From positions 2,666,001 to 2,730,000 of the forward strand of contig JADLSH010000193.1 of the NCBI GenBank assembly GCA_016169945.1: a stretch of DNA of 64,000 nt, in the 5' to 3' direction. The notes below the pieces were generated by a model. It had not been told where the DNA came from. It searched no databases and was given only the letters and a program-made list of their open reading frames with translations. Each line of letters starts with the position of its first letter. The stretch's first letter is position 1. This DNA comes from Trachythela sp. YZ-2020. Taxonomy: Eukaryota > Cnidaria > Anthozoa > Malacalcyonacea > Clavulariidae. This document shows positions 46,348-57,464 of this stretch, piece after piece. The position numbers were made by a program, and so were the translations under genes.

Positions 46348-46965
46348 TGTAAATATTATTGGCTTTAGATCAGTGTGTTATGCTTTATGGACTGCCTCAT
46401 AGAAAAATAATTTTAAAAACGCGCGCTAAATTCTGGCGTGCCCAATACTTTATGTAAATACGGTAAGCAGTTATCAAAGAATAAATTTGCATAAATTAAT
46501 AACAACAACAAAACACATCAGATTATCGGAAGATTTACAGCACAATTAGTTTTGTTTTTAATCTTATAGAATTCTTCGCGTTGATCTTCCTGCGACAAAG
46601 TAGAGTATTGCTAGTGGTAAGTACGTCGTTTTCTGTGTTTGACAATTGTTAATGATTTCGTTGTTTCAAAGCTTTGGTTTAAGTAATTTCATTCAAATTG
46701 CAGATGCTTTTATTAAGCTCTTTCATTCACAAGCATAAGTTGTTTCATGTCATTATTTGAAAATCTCCGTATAGAAATCATTAACATTTTAGTGATGTAG
46801 CGTGAGACCAACCCCTTCCTGACCCCACCCCACACTGCCACCCACAACCATATTTGCTTATTGTTTATACTTCCATGTGCATTAATGAGGTGAAATATCA
46901 TAAACATGTAAAATAACCAAACAAAACAGAGTACAAACCCTTCATAATTTTTTTAAATTTTCAGA

Positions 46966-47206
46966 CAATCCTTCACAAAAAATGAGACCACCTATATTAA
47001 ACTATAATTTTGCCTCCTTCCCCTACAGAACAATGTTGGTTGTGGTGAGCTTGAAATTTTGTTGTATAGTAGGTCTTCTAGCTATCAACATTGCTTGTAG
47101 GGGAGGGGAGCTTGTAGGGCCGGGGACTAAGACCATCAACTAATGCCATGAACTTGCTAATTTTATACATTTTTATACAAGTCTCAATATATTTTGTGAA
47201 GGATTG
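46966..47206. repeat. R5, altered G-tract
   Basis: Internal copy of R with G-tract G4-A-G4-AGCTTGTA-G3-CC-G4, and AAAAAATGAGACC near the left end where others have AAAAATTATGAGACC. Confidence 0.8.
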
Positions 47207-47809
47207 TCTTCAAAATTGAAAGACTTTGCATTGTACACCATTGTAGATCCCTTACAGAAAATTTTGTATAATGCACATGATGATGGAGCACCTTAACTTT
47301 AAGATTAAAATAGGTTTCGCTACTTGATTTAGAACATTTTTTGTTAAGTGGGTGGGGTTTTTAGGGGCGTAACCTGAAGGCGTAACCTGAACGCCCATAT
47401 AAAAATGACCTCAAACGCAAGTATAGCTCGAGAAGTAATCTCGATATAAGACATACATCATGTTTTATTATGTGACTGTATACCTACGGGAAGGGTAAAA
47501 TTAATAAAGTACATGCAAGTGCGACAATAAAGAGGTCCCCGGGACTTGGTTGGGAGATGATTTTATAAGCGGAAAAGTAATTAAGAAAGGGAAGTTTGAA
47601 GGTATAGGGGGAATAAGGTATTGATCCTCAGAGACTTCAAATCTTTGCATATTTTGTATTTCTAACAATGTAGTAGACACATGACAAGTAAAAATGCGCA
47701 ATTTCCAATGCCATATACATGTTTAGTCTACAAAATTGATTGATTTATTCACAAAACCCAAAATAAAAACTTAGGAATTTTTAAATGATACTTCAGATAA
47801 TTTAAGGAA

Positions 47810-48911
47810 ATGGAGCCAGTAATCAAACGTGAACGAGTTCCATATGTTGCTTCCATTCATTGGCGCTACCTTCATCAAGATGGAAAGAAAACGTGGAAAG
47901 AAATAGCTAATATGAAGGATTATAAAAAGTACTCCAAGGCTACTATTTGCAGGCATATGAGACGAAAAATCGACGACTCTGTTATAGACAAAGAAAAAGA
48001 ACAACAAAGGCCGCCCTCAAAAGCTAACAGACCGGGACAAGCGCAATATATTGCGACAAGTTGAGATACTACGCAGAGACTACGGGTATTTTACAACCAA
48101 GCGACTCAAGGTTTTTGCCGGCGTATCCGCTGATGTTTCAGATGAAACAGTTAGACGAGTCCTCAGAGCAAATGGGTTTAAATACACATTCGCGTAAAAG
48201 GGTGCTTAGCAGAAGAGATCTACAAATTCGGTTAATGTTTGCCAAGCAAGTTCGTAAGACATTGAATCTAGTGTGTGGACAAAAGGTGTATCATTTTATT
48301 TAGACGGCGTTGGCTTTACGCACAAATATAATCCTCACGATCAGTCGTTGGCCCCAGAACCATGGCTTGGAGGAAGCCCTCCGATGGTCTTAGCTATAAA
48401 CAAACGGCTAAAGGCTCGCACGAAGGCAGTGGTGGACGAACAGCCCATTTTATCGTTGCTATAGCATACAATAAGGGCGTTATTCTTGCAGAACAATACG
48501 AGAGGCCACTTGAATGGTCAGAAATTCGCCGATTTTGTGCGCGAACAATTTCCAACACTTTTCGAAAATAGCTGTAACATTAAAGGTAAGCTATTTTTGC
48601 AAGATGGCGATCAAGCCAAAACAGCCGAAAAGCACAAGAAGCAATTGCTGCAGTTGGTGCAAGAAAGTTTAGTATCCTGCTCGCAGTCAGACCTAAATCC
48701 CATTGAAAACATTTTCCACAATGTTAAGAGGCAATTGCAAGATGATGCACTGAGCAAACGAATCACGAAAGAGACATATACGCAATTTTGTGCTCGGGTT
48801 AAAGCAACTTTGTTGAACTATTCGCCAGAAATTATTGATCGAACAATTACATCCATGGGCCGACGCATTGATATGGTCATCAAGTCAAAAGGACAACGCA
48901 TTAAATATTAA
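47810..48911 (+). pseudogene. Unit 5 transposase, most damaged copy
   Basis: Frame changes near 47991 (A/G run), 48185 (CA lost), 48269 (C lost), 48355 (A lost), 48501 (extra G), 48611 (C lost) and 48677-48688. It keeps GGC after the second Asp, unlike units 3, 4 and 6. Confidence 0.8.
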
Positions 48912-49063
48912 AAATTAATCAGCACCGTAATGCTATATTTTCCTAAAGTTGCTAATCTCCTCCAAATGCCACTATTATAATCAGTGTTAAAGTAACTGTA
49001 ACGTATCTAAACTTAATTGAATTATAAAGTTCGTGCATATTATGTAATAAACACTGTCCAACC

Positions 49064-49290
49064 AACGAGTTACCGACGAGTTACCAACGAGTTACCAACG
49101 AGTTACCGTTAAGATTAATATGAATTTCACTACATTCTAACGAGTTACCACGAGTTACCACGAAAATAAAAAAAAAATGATTCTTATTATTTTTTGTATA
49201 TCAGTGGTAACTCGTGGTAACTCGTTATAATCTAATAAAAATCATATTGCTCTCAACGGTGACTCGTTGGTAACTCGTCGGTAACTCGTC
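49064..49290. repeat. Unit 5 iteron palindrome, candidate origin
   Basis: Same iteron order as unit 1; CTAATAAAAATC replaces CTAGTAAAAATC between the right-hand clusters. Confidence 0.7.
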
Positions 49291-49405
49291 AATAATAAGT
49301 ATTGCTTTTATATAGTCAAACACAACCCTTTAATGTCGCATTTAAATTTGGTCCTTTGCAAGCCAAAACTATTGTACAGTAATAACGCTGTTCTAAATGT
49401 TGATT

Positions 49406-50756
49406 TCACTTCTCCCCCATTAGCACAAGCCTAGCAAAACAACTGGCACATGGCTCCGCCTTCTTTTGATCTTTCTCTTCGAATGCATGTTTGAATCGGA
49501 TCATTCTCCAGCGACTGTTCATCATCTCTGTCTCACGCTCGTCTTCCACGCTGTAAGGGCCTTTGTACACAATGGGTGCTTTTGATGTTGCAAAATTGGC
49601 ACATCAGAAGATATCCACAACATCAGTGGCGAAATGATTTTTGGAGCTGGTAGCTTGACCGTCTCCCCTTCAAGAAGTAGGAGATCTTTCCATGTTATGA
49701 CTTCTCTGGAGAAGCGAAAGTCTTGCAAGAGAATCACATCTGCCTTGTCGGCGCCAACCCAAGCGTACTTGTCATTTGCAGGGTTGTCAAACAATCTGTC
49801 GCCAAAGATGCACTTTAGGGGTTTCAACATAAACGTTTTGGCGCAGTTGGTTTGGCCATGGATCATCATATTTCTGAACTTACCCCGACCTTGAGCAAGA
49901 AGTTGAAATATATACGAGGCAAAACAGCTACTTCTATTCCATTCAGCGACAGTACTTCTGTGGCACCTCAAGCCATCTACCGTTGCACCCATCAACGCAG
50001 GCATCTGCCGCTGCAATCCTTACTTTTCCAATTCTTGTGATTTCGTCTCGCTGTATTTCAGATGATGCTTGCTTCAACATCCAGGACTTCCCAATAAGCT
50101 CGTCAATGGATTTCTGCGTTCGGGAAAATAAGAAGTTGGCCAAATCGCTTTCGCCCTCCTGCTTTCTGGCATCAGCCTTGGCAAATAACTGTGCTACAGT
50201 GGTGATGTTTTAGCAACGATGAAATCAGCAACTTCAAGGTTGCTGAGACGTCTTATTCGTTTGTTTCCTTCACGGGCTGCCGACTCGCATTGGCATTTGT
50301 TGCTGACTTTCGTTTTCTACCAGCTTCCCGAAGAGCCGCAGTTGAAGCTTTAGTGCGTGGAGATCCTACTTGGGAAAGGTCAGGATGATTTTTACTGTGA
50401 GCAACATCCTCATCAGCTTTGCAGACATAACGGTACGCATAAATATACTGATCATGGTCTGAGAAGTTAACCACAATGCCATACTTCTTCATGATAGCAT
50501 TCTTAACGTGTGACCACTTTTTAACATCCGTCAGCTTCAAGCAACAGTGATAATGGAAGCCATTTTCTTCATGGGCCTCCTTACAACAGGCCCAGTGTAA
50601 TACCTTTGCTTTGCTATTTCCTGCATTGAACTCGTTTTCAAGCATATTACCAAACAAAACTTCTCTCGTTGGGAACCTATGCATATCAGCCTGCGAGTAG
50701 GTTATAAGATACTGGCGTCTTCCTGAACGTGGGTTTTGTAACTGTCTTTCGGACAT
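49406..50756 (-). pseudogene. Unit 5 Rep/helicase, most damaged copy
   Basis: Multiple indels: an AACAA-type insertion near 50652 that adds residues to the HUH domain, lost bases near 50287, 50209, 49966 and 49921, an in-frame loss of one codon near 49676 and an extra C near 49616. The HUH motifs are still readable in the 50756-50253 block, and Walker A in the 50016-49522 block. Confidence 0.8.
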
Positions 50757-51374
50757 TGTAAATATTATTGGCTTTAGATCAGTGTGTTATGCTTTATGGA
50801 CTGCCTCATAGAAAAATAATTTTAAAACGCGCGCTAAATTCTGGCGTGCCCAATACTTTATGTAAATACGGTAAGCAGTTATCAAAAGAATAAATTTGCA
50901 TAAATTAATAACAACAACAAAACACATCAGATTATCGGAAGATTTACAGCACAATTAGTTTTGTTTTTAATCTTATAGAATTCTTCGCGTTGATCTTCCT
51001 GCGACAAAGTAGAGTATTGCTAGTGGTAAGTACGTCGTTTTCTGTGTTTGACAATTGTTAATGATTTCGTTGTTTCAAAGCTTTGGTTTAAGTAATTTCA
51101 TTCAAATTGCAGATGCTATTATTAAGCTCTTTCATTCACAAGCATAAGTTGTTTCATGTCATTATTTGAAAATCTCCGTATAGAAATCATTAACATTTTA
51201 GTGATGTAGCGTGAGACCAACCCCTTCCTGACCCCACCCCACACTGCCACCCACAACCATATTTGCTTATTGTTTATACTTCCATGTGCATTAATGAGGT
51301 GAAATATCATAAACATGTAAAATAACCAAACAAAACAGAGTACAAACCCTTCATAATTTTTTTAAATTTTCAGA

Positions 51375-51628
51375 CAATCCTTCACAAAAATTATGAGACC
51401 ACCTATATTAAACTATAATTTTGCCTCCCCTTCCCCCTACAGAACAATGTTGGTTGTGGTGAGCTTGAAATTTTGTTGTATAGTAGGTCTTCTAGCTATC
51501 AACATTGCTTGTAGGGGGGGAGGGGGAGCTTGTAGGGGGGGCGGGGGACTAAGACCATCAACTAATGCCATGAACTTGCTAATTTTATACATTTTTATAC
51601 AAGTCTCAATATATTTTGTGAAGGATTG
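51375..51628. repeat. R6
   Basis: Internal copy of R with G-tract G7-A-G5 ... G7-C-G5. Confidence 0.8.
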
Positions 51629-52233
51629 TCTTCAAAATTGAAAGACTTTGCATTGTACACCATTGTAGATCCCTTACAGAAAATTTTGTATAATGCACAT
51701 GATGATGGAGCACCTTAACTTTAAGATTAAAATAGGTTTCGCTACTTGATTTAGAACATTTTTTTGTTAAGTGGGTGGGGTTTTTAGGGGCGTAACCTGA
51801 AGGCGTAACCTGAACGCCCATATAAAAATGACCTCAAACGCAAGTATAGCTCGAGAAGTAATCTCGATATAAGACATACATCATGTTTTATTATGTGACT
51901 GTATACCTACGGGAAGGGTAAAATTAATAAAGTACATGCAAGTGCGACAATAAAGAGGTCCCCGGGGCTTGGTTGGGGAGATGATTTTATAAGCGGAAAA
52001 GTAATTAAGAAAGGGGAAGTTTGAAGGTCTAGGGGAAATAAGGTATTGATCCTCAGAGACTTCAAATCTTTGCATATTTTGTATTTCTAACAATGTAGTA
52101 GACACATGACAAGTAAAAATGCGCAATTTCAATGCCATATACATGTTTAGTCTACAAAATTGATTGATTTATTCACAAAACCCAAAATAAAAACTTAGGA
52201 ATTTTTAAATGATACTTCAGATAATTTAAGGAA

Positions 52234-53336
52234 ATGGAGCCAGTAATCAAACGTGAACGAGTTCCATATGTTGCTTCCATTCATTGGCGCTACCTTCATC
52301 AAGATGGAAAGAAAACGTGGAAAGAAATAGCTAATATGAAGGATTATAAAAGTACTCCAAGGCTACTATTTGCAGGCATATGAGACGAAAAATCGACGAC
52401 TCTGTTATAGACAAAAGAAAGAACAACAAAGGCCGCCCTCAAAAGCTAACAGACCGGGACAAGCGCAATATATTGCGACAAGTTGAGATACTACGCAGAG
52501 ACTACGGGTATTTTACAACCAAGCGACTCAAGGTTTTTGCCGGCGTATCCGCTGATGTTTCAGATGAAACAGTTAGACGAGTCCTCAGAGCAAATGGGTT
52601 TAAATACACACATTCGCGTAAAAGGGTGCTTAGCAGAAGAGATCTACAAATTCGGTTAATGTTTGCCAAGCAAGTTCGTAAGACATTGAATCCTAGTGTG
52701 TGGACAAAAGGTGTATCATTTTATTTAGACGGCGTTGGCTTTACGCACAAATATAATCCTCACGATCAGTCGTTGGCCCCAAGAACCATGGCTTGGAGGA
52801 AGCCCTCCGATGGTCTTAGCTATAAACAAACGGCTAAAGGCTCGCACGAAGGCAGTGGTGGACGAACAGCCCATTTTATCGTTGCTATAGCATACAATAA
52901 GGGCGTTATTCTTGCAGAACAATACGAAGGCCACTTGAATGGTCAGAAATTCGCCGATTTTGTGCGCGAACAATTTCAACACTTTTCGAAAATAGCTGTA
53001 ACATTAAAGGTAAGCTATTTTTGCAAGATAACGATCAAGCCAAAACAGCCGAAAAGCACAAGAAGCAATTGCTGCAGTTGGTGCAAGAAAGTTTAGTATC
53101 CTGCTCGCAGTCCAGACCTAAATCCCATTGAAAACATTTTCCACAATGTTAAGAGGCAATTGCAAGATGATGCACTGAGCAAACGAATCACGAAAGAGAC
53201 ATATACGCAATTTTGTGCTCGGGTTAAAGCAACTTTGTTGAACTATTCGCCAGAAATTATTGATCGAACAATTACATCCATGGGCCGACGCATTGATATG
53301 GTCATCAAGTCAAAAGGACAACGCATTAAATATTAA
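52234..53336 (+). pseudogene. Unit 6 transposase, frameshifted
   Basis: An A is lost near 52350 (the same site as in unit 1), then the frame is open from 52380 through the first catalytic Asp. C losses occur near 52977, 53036 and 53101. GGC-to-AAC after the second Asp is present. Confidence 0.8.
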
Positions 53337-53490
53337 AAATTAATCAGCACCGTAATGCTATATTTTCCTAAAGTTGCTAATCTCCTCCAAATGCCACTAT
53401 TATAATCAGTGTTAAAGTAACTGTAACGTATCTAAACTTAATTGAATTATAAAGTTCGTGCATATTATGTAATAAACACTGTCCAACCAA

Positions 53491-53715
53491 CGAGTTACCG
53501 ACGAGTTACCAACGAGTTACCAACGAGTTACCGTTAAGATTAATATGAATTTCACTACATTCTAACGAGTTACCACGAGTTACCACGAAAATAAAAAAAA
53601 AATGATTCTTATTATTTTTTGTATATCAGTGGTAACTCGTGGTAACTCGTTATAGTCTAGTAAAAATCATATTGCTCTCAACGGTGACTCGTTGGTAACT
53701 CGTCGGTAACTCGTC
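53491..53715. repeat. Unit 6 iteron palindrome, candidate origin
   Basis: Same iterons and central stem as units 1 and 2. Confidence 0.7.
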
Positions 53716-53830
53716 AATAATAAGTATTGCTTTTATATAGTCAAACACAACCCTTTAATGTCGCATTTAAATTTGGTCCTTTGCAAGCCAAAACTATTGT
53801 ACAGTAATAACGCTGTTCTAAATGTTGATT

Positions 53831-55184
53831 TCACTTCTCCCCCATTAGCACAAGCCTAGCAAAACAACTGGCACATGGCTCCGCCTTCTTTTGATCTTTC
53901 TCTTCGAATGCATGTTTGAATCGGATCATTCTCCAGCGACTGTTCATCATCTCTGTCTCACGCTCGTCTTCCACGCTGTAAGGGCCTTTGTACACAATGG
54001 GTGCTTTTGATGTTGCAAAAATTGGCACATCAGAAGATATCACAACATCAGTGGCGAAATGATTTTTTGGAGCTGGTAGCTTGACCGTCTCCCCTTCAAG
54101 AAGGAGAAGGAGATCTTTCCATGTTATGACTTCTCTGGAGAAGCGAAAGTCTTGCAAGAGAATCACATCTGCCTTGTCGGCGCCAACCCAAGCGTACTTG
54201 TCATTTGCAGGGTTGTCAAACAATCTGTCGCCAAAGATGCACTTTAGGGGTTTCAACATAAACGTTTTGGCGCAGTTGGTTTGGCCATGGATCATCATAT
54301 TTCTGAACTTACCCCGACCTTGAGCAAGAAGTTGAAATATATACGAGGCAAAAACAGCTACTTCTATTCCATTCAGCGACAGTACTTCTGTGGCACACTC
54401 AAGCCATCTACCGTTGCACCCATCAACGCAGGCATCTGCCGCTGCAATCCTTACTTTTCCAATTCTTGTGATTTCGTCTCGCTGTATTTCAGATGATGCT
54501 TGCTTCAACATCCAGGACTTCCCAATAAGCTCGTCAATGGATTTCTGCGTTCGGGAAAATAAGAAGTTGGCCAAATCGCTTTCGCCCTCCTGCTTTCTGG
54601 CATCAGCCTTGGCAAATAACTGTGCTACAGTGGTGATGTTTTTAGCAACGATGAAATCAGCAACTTCAAGGTTGCTGAGACGTCTTATTCGTTTGTTTCC
54701 TTCACGGGCTGCCGACTCCGCATTGGCATTTGTTGCTGACTTTCGTTTTCTACCAGCTTCCCGAAGAGCCGCAGTTGAAGCTTTAGTGCGTGGAGATCCT
54801 ACTTGGGAAAGGTCAGGATGATTTTACTGTGAGCAACATCCTCATCAGCTTTGCAGACATAACGGTACGCATAAATATACTGATCATGGTCTGAGAAGTT
54901 AACCACAATGCCATACTTCTTCATGATAGCATTCTTAACGTGTGACCACTTTTAACATCCGTCAGCTTCAAGCAACAGTGATAATGGAAGCCATTTTCTT
55001 CATGGGCCTCCTTACAACAGGCCCAGTGTAATACCTTTGCTTTGCTATTTCCTGCATTGAACTCGTTTTCAAGCATATTACCAAAACTTTCTCTCGTTGG
55101 GAACCTATGCATATCAGCTTGCGAGTAGGTTATAAGATACTGGCGTCTTCCTGAACGTGGGTTTTGTAACTGTCTTTCGGACAT
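53831..55184 (-). pseudogene. Unit 6 Rep/helicase, C-terminal half intact
   Basis: T losses near 54952 and 54823 break the HUH-linker part. The last 247 codons (54574-53831) are open, and show Walker A, Walker B, motif C in the form ISSDVPIF (Asp where SF3 helicases usually have Asn) and the full tail ending at the natural stop near 53831. Confidence 0.82.
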
Positions 55185-55803
55185 TGTAAATATTATTGGC
55201 TTTAGATCAGTGTGTTATGCTTTATGGACTGCCTCATAGAAAAATAATTTTAAAAACGCGCGCTAAATTCTGGCGTGCCCAATACTTTATGTAAATACGG
55301 TAAGCAGTTATCAAAAGAATAAATTTGCATAAATTAATAACAACAACAAAACACATCAGATTATCGGAAGATTTACAGCACAATTAGTTTTGTTTTTAAT
55401 CTTATAGAATTCTTCGCGTTGATCTTCCTGCGACAAAGTAGAGTATTGCTAGTGGTAAGTACGTCGTTTTCTGTGTTTGACAATTGTTAATGATTTCGTT
55501 GTTTCAAAGCTTTGGTTTAAGTAATTTCATTCAAATTGCAGATGCTATTATTAAGCTCTTTCATTCACAAGCATAAGTTGTTTCATGTCATTATTTGAAA
55601 ATCTCCGTATAGAAATCATTAACATTTTAGTGATGTAGCGTGAGACCAACCCCTTCCTGACCCCACCCCACACTGCCACCCACAACCATATTTGCTTATT
55701 GTTTATACTTCCATGTGCATTAATGAGGTGAAATATCATAAACATGTAAAATAACCAAACAAAACAGAGTACAAACCCTTCATAATTTTTTTAAATTTTC
55801 AGA

Positions 55804-56051
55804 CAATCCTTCACAAAAATTATGAGACCACCTATATTAAACTATAATTTTGCCTCCCCTTCCCCCTACAGAACAATGTTGGTTGTGGTGAGCTTGAAAT
55901 TTTGTTGTATAGTAGGTCTTCTAGCTATCAACATTGCTTGTAGGGGGGGAGCTTGTAGGGGGGGCGGGGGACTAAGACCATCAACTAATGCCATGAACTT
56001 GCTAATTTTATACATTTTTATACAAGTCTCAATATATTTTGTGAAGGATTG
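55804..56051. repeat. R7, right terminal repeat of the array
   Basis: 248 bp; G-tract G7-A-GCTTGTA-G7-C-G5. It ends at TTTTGTGAAGGATTG with host-repeat sequence (CTGTTTTGTAC) directly following, instead of the TCTTCAAAATT that follows internal R copies. Confidence 0.8.
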
Positions 56052-56515
56052 CTGTTTTGTACTGTGTACTAAAATTTTTGTATTATTTTGTGTCGGTGTT
56101 GCCATAACTACAGTGCTTCCACTACTTGAAAAATATTTCCGCTGCGTATCTTTCAAAAAACCCTGTGAGAGTGAACTTCTAACTCCAAATATATTTCCCT
56201 GTTTCCTTACAGTTTTCCTTACAAACTATTAGAGTATTGTTTCCTTTCAAACTCATTTGAGATGTACGAAAACACTTATGGCAAGAAGTTCATTTATATG
56301 GCGCTGCAGGGCGTGGAGCGGGGGAGGGAAATTGAATTTATGTAAAACTTTTGTCTGAATCGAAGATACCAAACTCGGCATTTCCAGAAGCAAGAAGCCT
56401 TTTTCCTGCATTTTGCGTAGCAGATTTAGAGTCAGAAAAGTTTAGCCAGTATAATGTCGGGAAATGTCATTGTTTAACTGTGGCGAGGGGGTTGCTGCAT
56501 GCATGTATTTCTAGT
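56052..56515 (+). repeat. Hairpin repeat family X, right part of the copy split by the array
   Basis: Aligns with 25831-26325: CTGTTTTGTAC, GTATTATTTTGTGTC, CTACAGTGCTTCCACTACTT, and the family end GCATGCATGTATTTCTAG plus T. It proves that the array sits inside one pre-existing repeat copy. Confidence 0.75.
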
Positions 56516-56745
56516 TTATTTCGAATGAGGAACAAGTTACTGGTCCCGCTTTCGGTAGAAAAATCAACCGGTAAATTTGGCGCAGTGCAAGGCACCTCCT
56601 GCTCGCCCGTCACCCGCCTTAATTTCCTCCAATCCATATTTTCGTGGGCCTTTTATAGCTCCTCAATCCTTTAACTCCCCAATCCTTTATAACTCCCCAG
56701 TAAGACCCCTTAAGAGACAAACTCGGAGCAAGTCTAGATCGATGA

Positions 56746-57180
56746 CAATATTGAAAGGTGTCTGTGATTGTCTTTGTCGTTTATCAGAGACTTTGAGCAT
56801 CTGATATTGTGATTTCAGACTTGTTTGAAAATATATTTAATATATTATAAATCTCGTCCCTGTTGATTTGCTAGCTCGTTGATGAAAGTCGTGTTGCATA
56901 TGACACTCCCCATATAAAACCTCCCTAGAGATTTTGTAGTATTAAGTTTTATATAGAGAGTGGCGAAGCTAGTTTTGGCAACTGGTCATGCTATGCAAAT
57001 AGACGTTCATTAAGATAGTCTACATTTCTAAAGGTTTGAATAATAAAAAATAAAAAAGTTGCACAGTATGACCTTGCAGTTGCTGTGCCAAGCACCTTCT
57101 AAGAGAATCGCTATATAATTTTCACATATTTAATACAATAGAATATGTACCATAATGTCCGGCAGAGTATAGCAATATTT
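56746..57180 (+). repeat. Duplicated block, copy B, right half
   Basis: Aligns with 4760-5180 of copy A (ACTTTGAGCA, TTGTTTGAAAATATATT, GGCAACTGGTCATGC, AGAATATGTACC, TCCGGCAGAGT). The mariner-like element found at the end of copy A is absent here. Confidence 0.65.
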
Positions 57181-57242
57181 AACAATTATTTGCCGAAGTT
57201 GAGGTGATTATTGGTGAATATTCACCGTATACCTGTCACGTT

Positions 57243-57420
57243 TTAGGAAGAGTTACTATTTTTAGACTGTTGTAATTTTGTATTCTTTTGTATTTTAACC
57301 CTAACCCTAACCCTAATCCAAACCCTAACCTTAATCCTAATCCTAAGCCTAATCCTAACCCTAACTCTAACCTAACCCTAACCCTAACCCTAAAAGTCTA
57401 AAAATAGTAACTGTTCCTAA
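57243..57420. mobile_element. Palindromic element carrying a telomere-like CCCTAA tract
   Basis: Inverted ends TTAGGAASAGTTACTATTTT (extending to AGACTKTT) at 57243-57271 and 57392-57420. Between them, 57297-57393 is a run of CCCTAA with variants (CCTTAA, CCTAAG, TCTAAC). Related GGTGAATATTCA words lie outside both ends, so the unit may be larger (57207-57447). No clean target duplication is seen. Confidence 0.55.
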
Positions 57421-57464
57421 ATTGATTATATGAATATTCACCGATATTAGTCCGAGATTCTGTA

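Larger units (their letters stand above)
29264..56051. mobile_element. Tandem array of six Rep-plus-transposase units with seven terminal repeats
   Basis: Unit boundaries, taken at the start of R: 29264, 33691, 38124, 42546, 46966, 51375, with a final solitary R at 55804-56051. Units are 4409-4433 bp and nearly identical. Each unit is R (about 250 bp), a leader of about 600 bp, a DDE transposase (+), an iteron palindrome, a Rep/helicase gene (-), and a Rep upstream region of about 620 bp. R opens CAATCCTTCACAAAA and closes TTTTGTGAAGGATTG. Both outer edges of the array are exactly R edges, and CT flanks both sides where the uninterrupted family X copy has a single CT. This is the architecture of an integrated concatemer of a circular or rolling-circle element. 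Local tandem duplication by unequal exchange is the alternative. Confidence 0.8.
27474..56736. mobile_element. MULE-like element enlarged to 29 kb by nested insertions
   Basis: Inverted ends of about 140 bp (27474-27612 and 56597-56736) share TAGACTTGC, CTTAAGGGGTCTTA and GGGGAGTTATAAAGGATTGG. They are flanked by the 9-bp direct repeat GATCGATGA (27465-27473, 56737-56745). Copy A of the duplicated block has a single AATCGATAA at this point, confirming a target duplication. Nine bases and long inverted ends fit Mutator-like elements. No transposase of its own is seen. Removing the later insertions (27838-28193, 28534-56515) leaves well under 1 kb. Confidence 0.75.

Noticed and set aside
29264..56051. 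Whole array as a simple assembly duplication
   Set aside because: Units differ by scattered substitutions, G-run lengths and indels, and one extra R closes the array. Copy number could still be wrong in the assembly.
29253..56062. An 8-bp direct repeat TTTTGTAC near both ends of the array, looking like a target duplication
   Set aside because: The uninterrupted family X copy (25817-25838) already has the two similar words ATTTGTAT and TTTTGTAC in tandem, so the pair pre-existed. Collinear alignment leaves only CT duplicated.
57297..57393. Chromosome end or true telomere
   Set aside because: The tract is short and degenerate, bounded by inverted repeats, and followed by several kilobases of LINE sequence.
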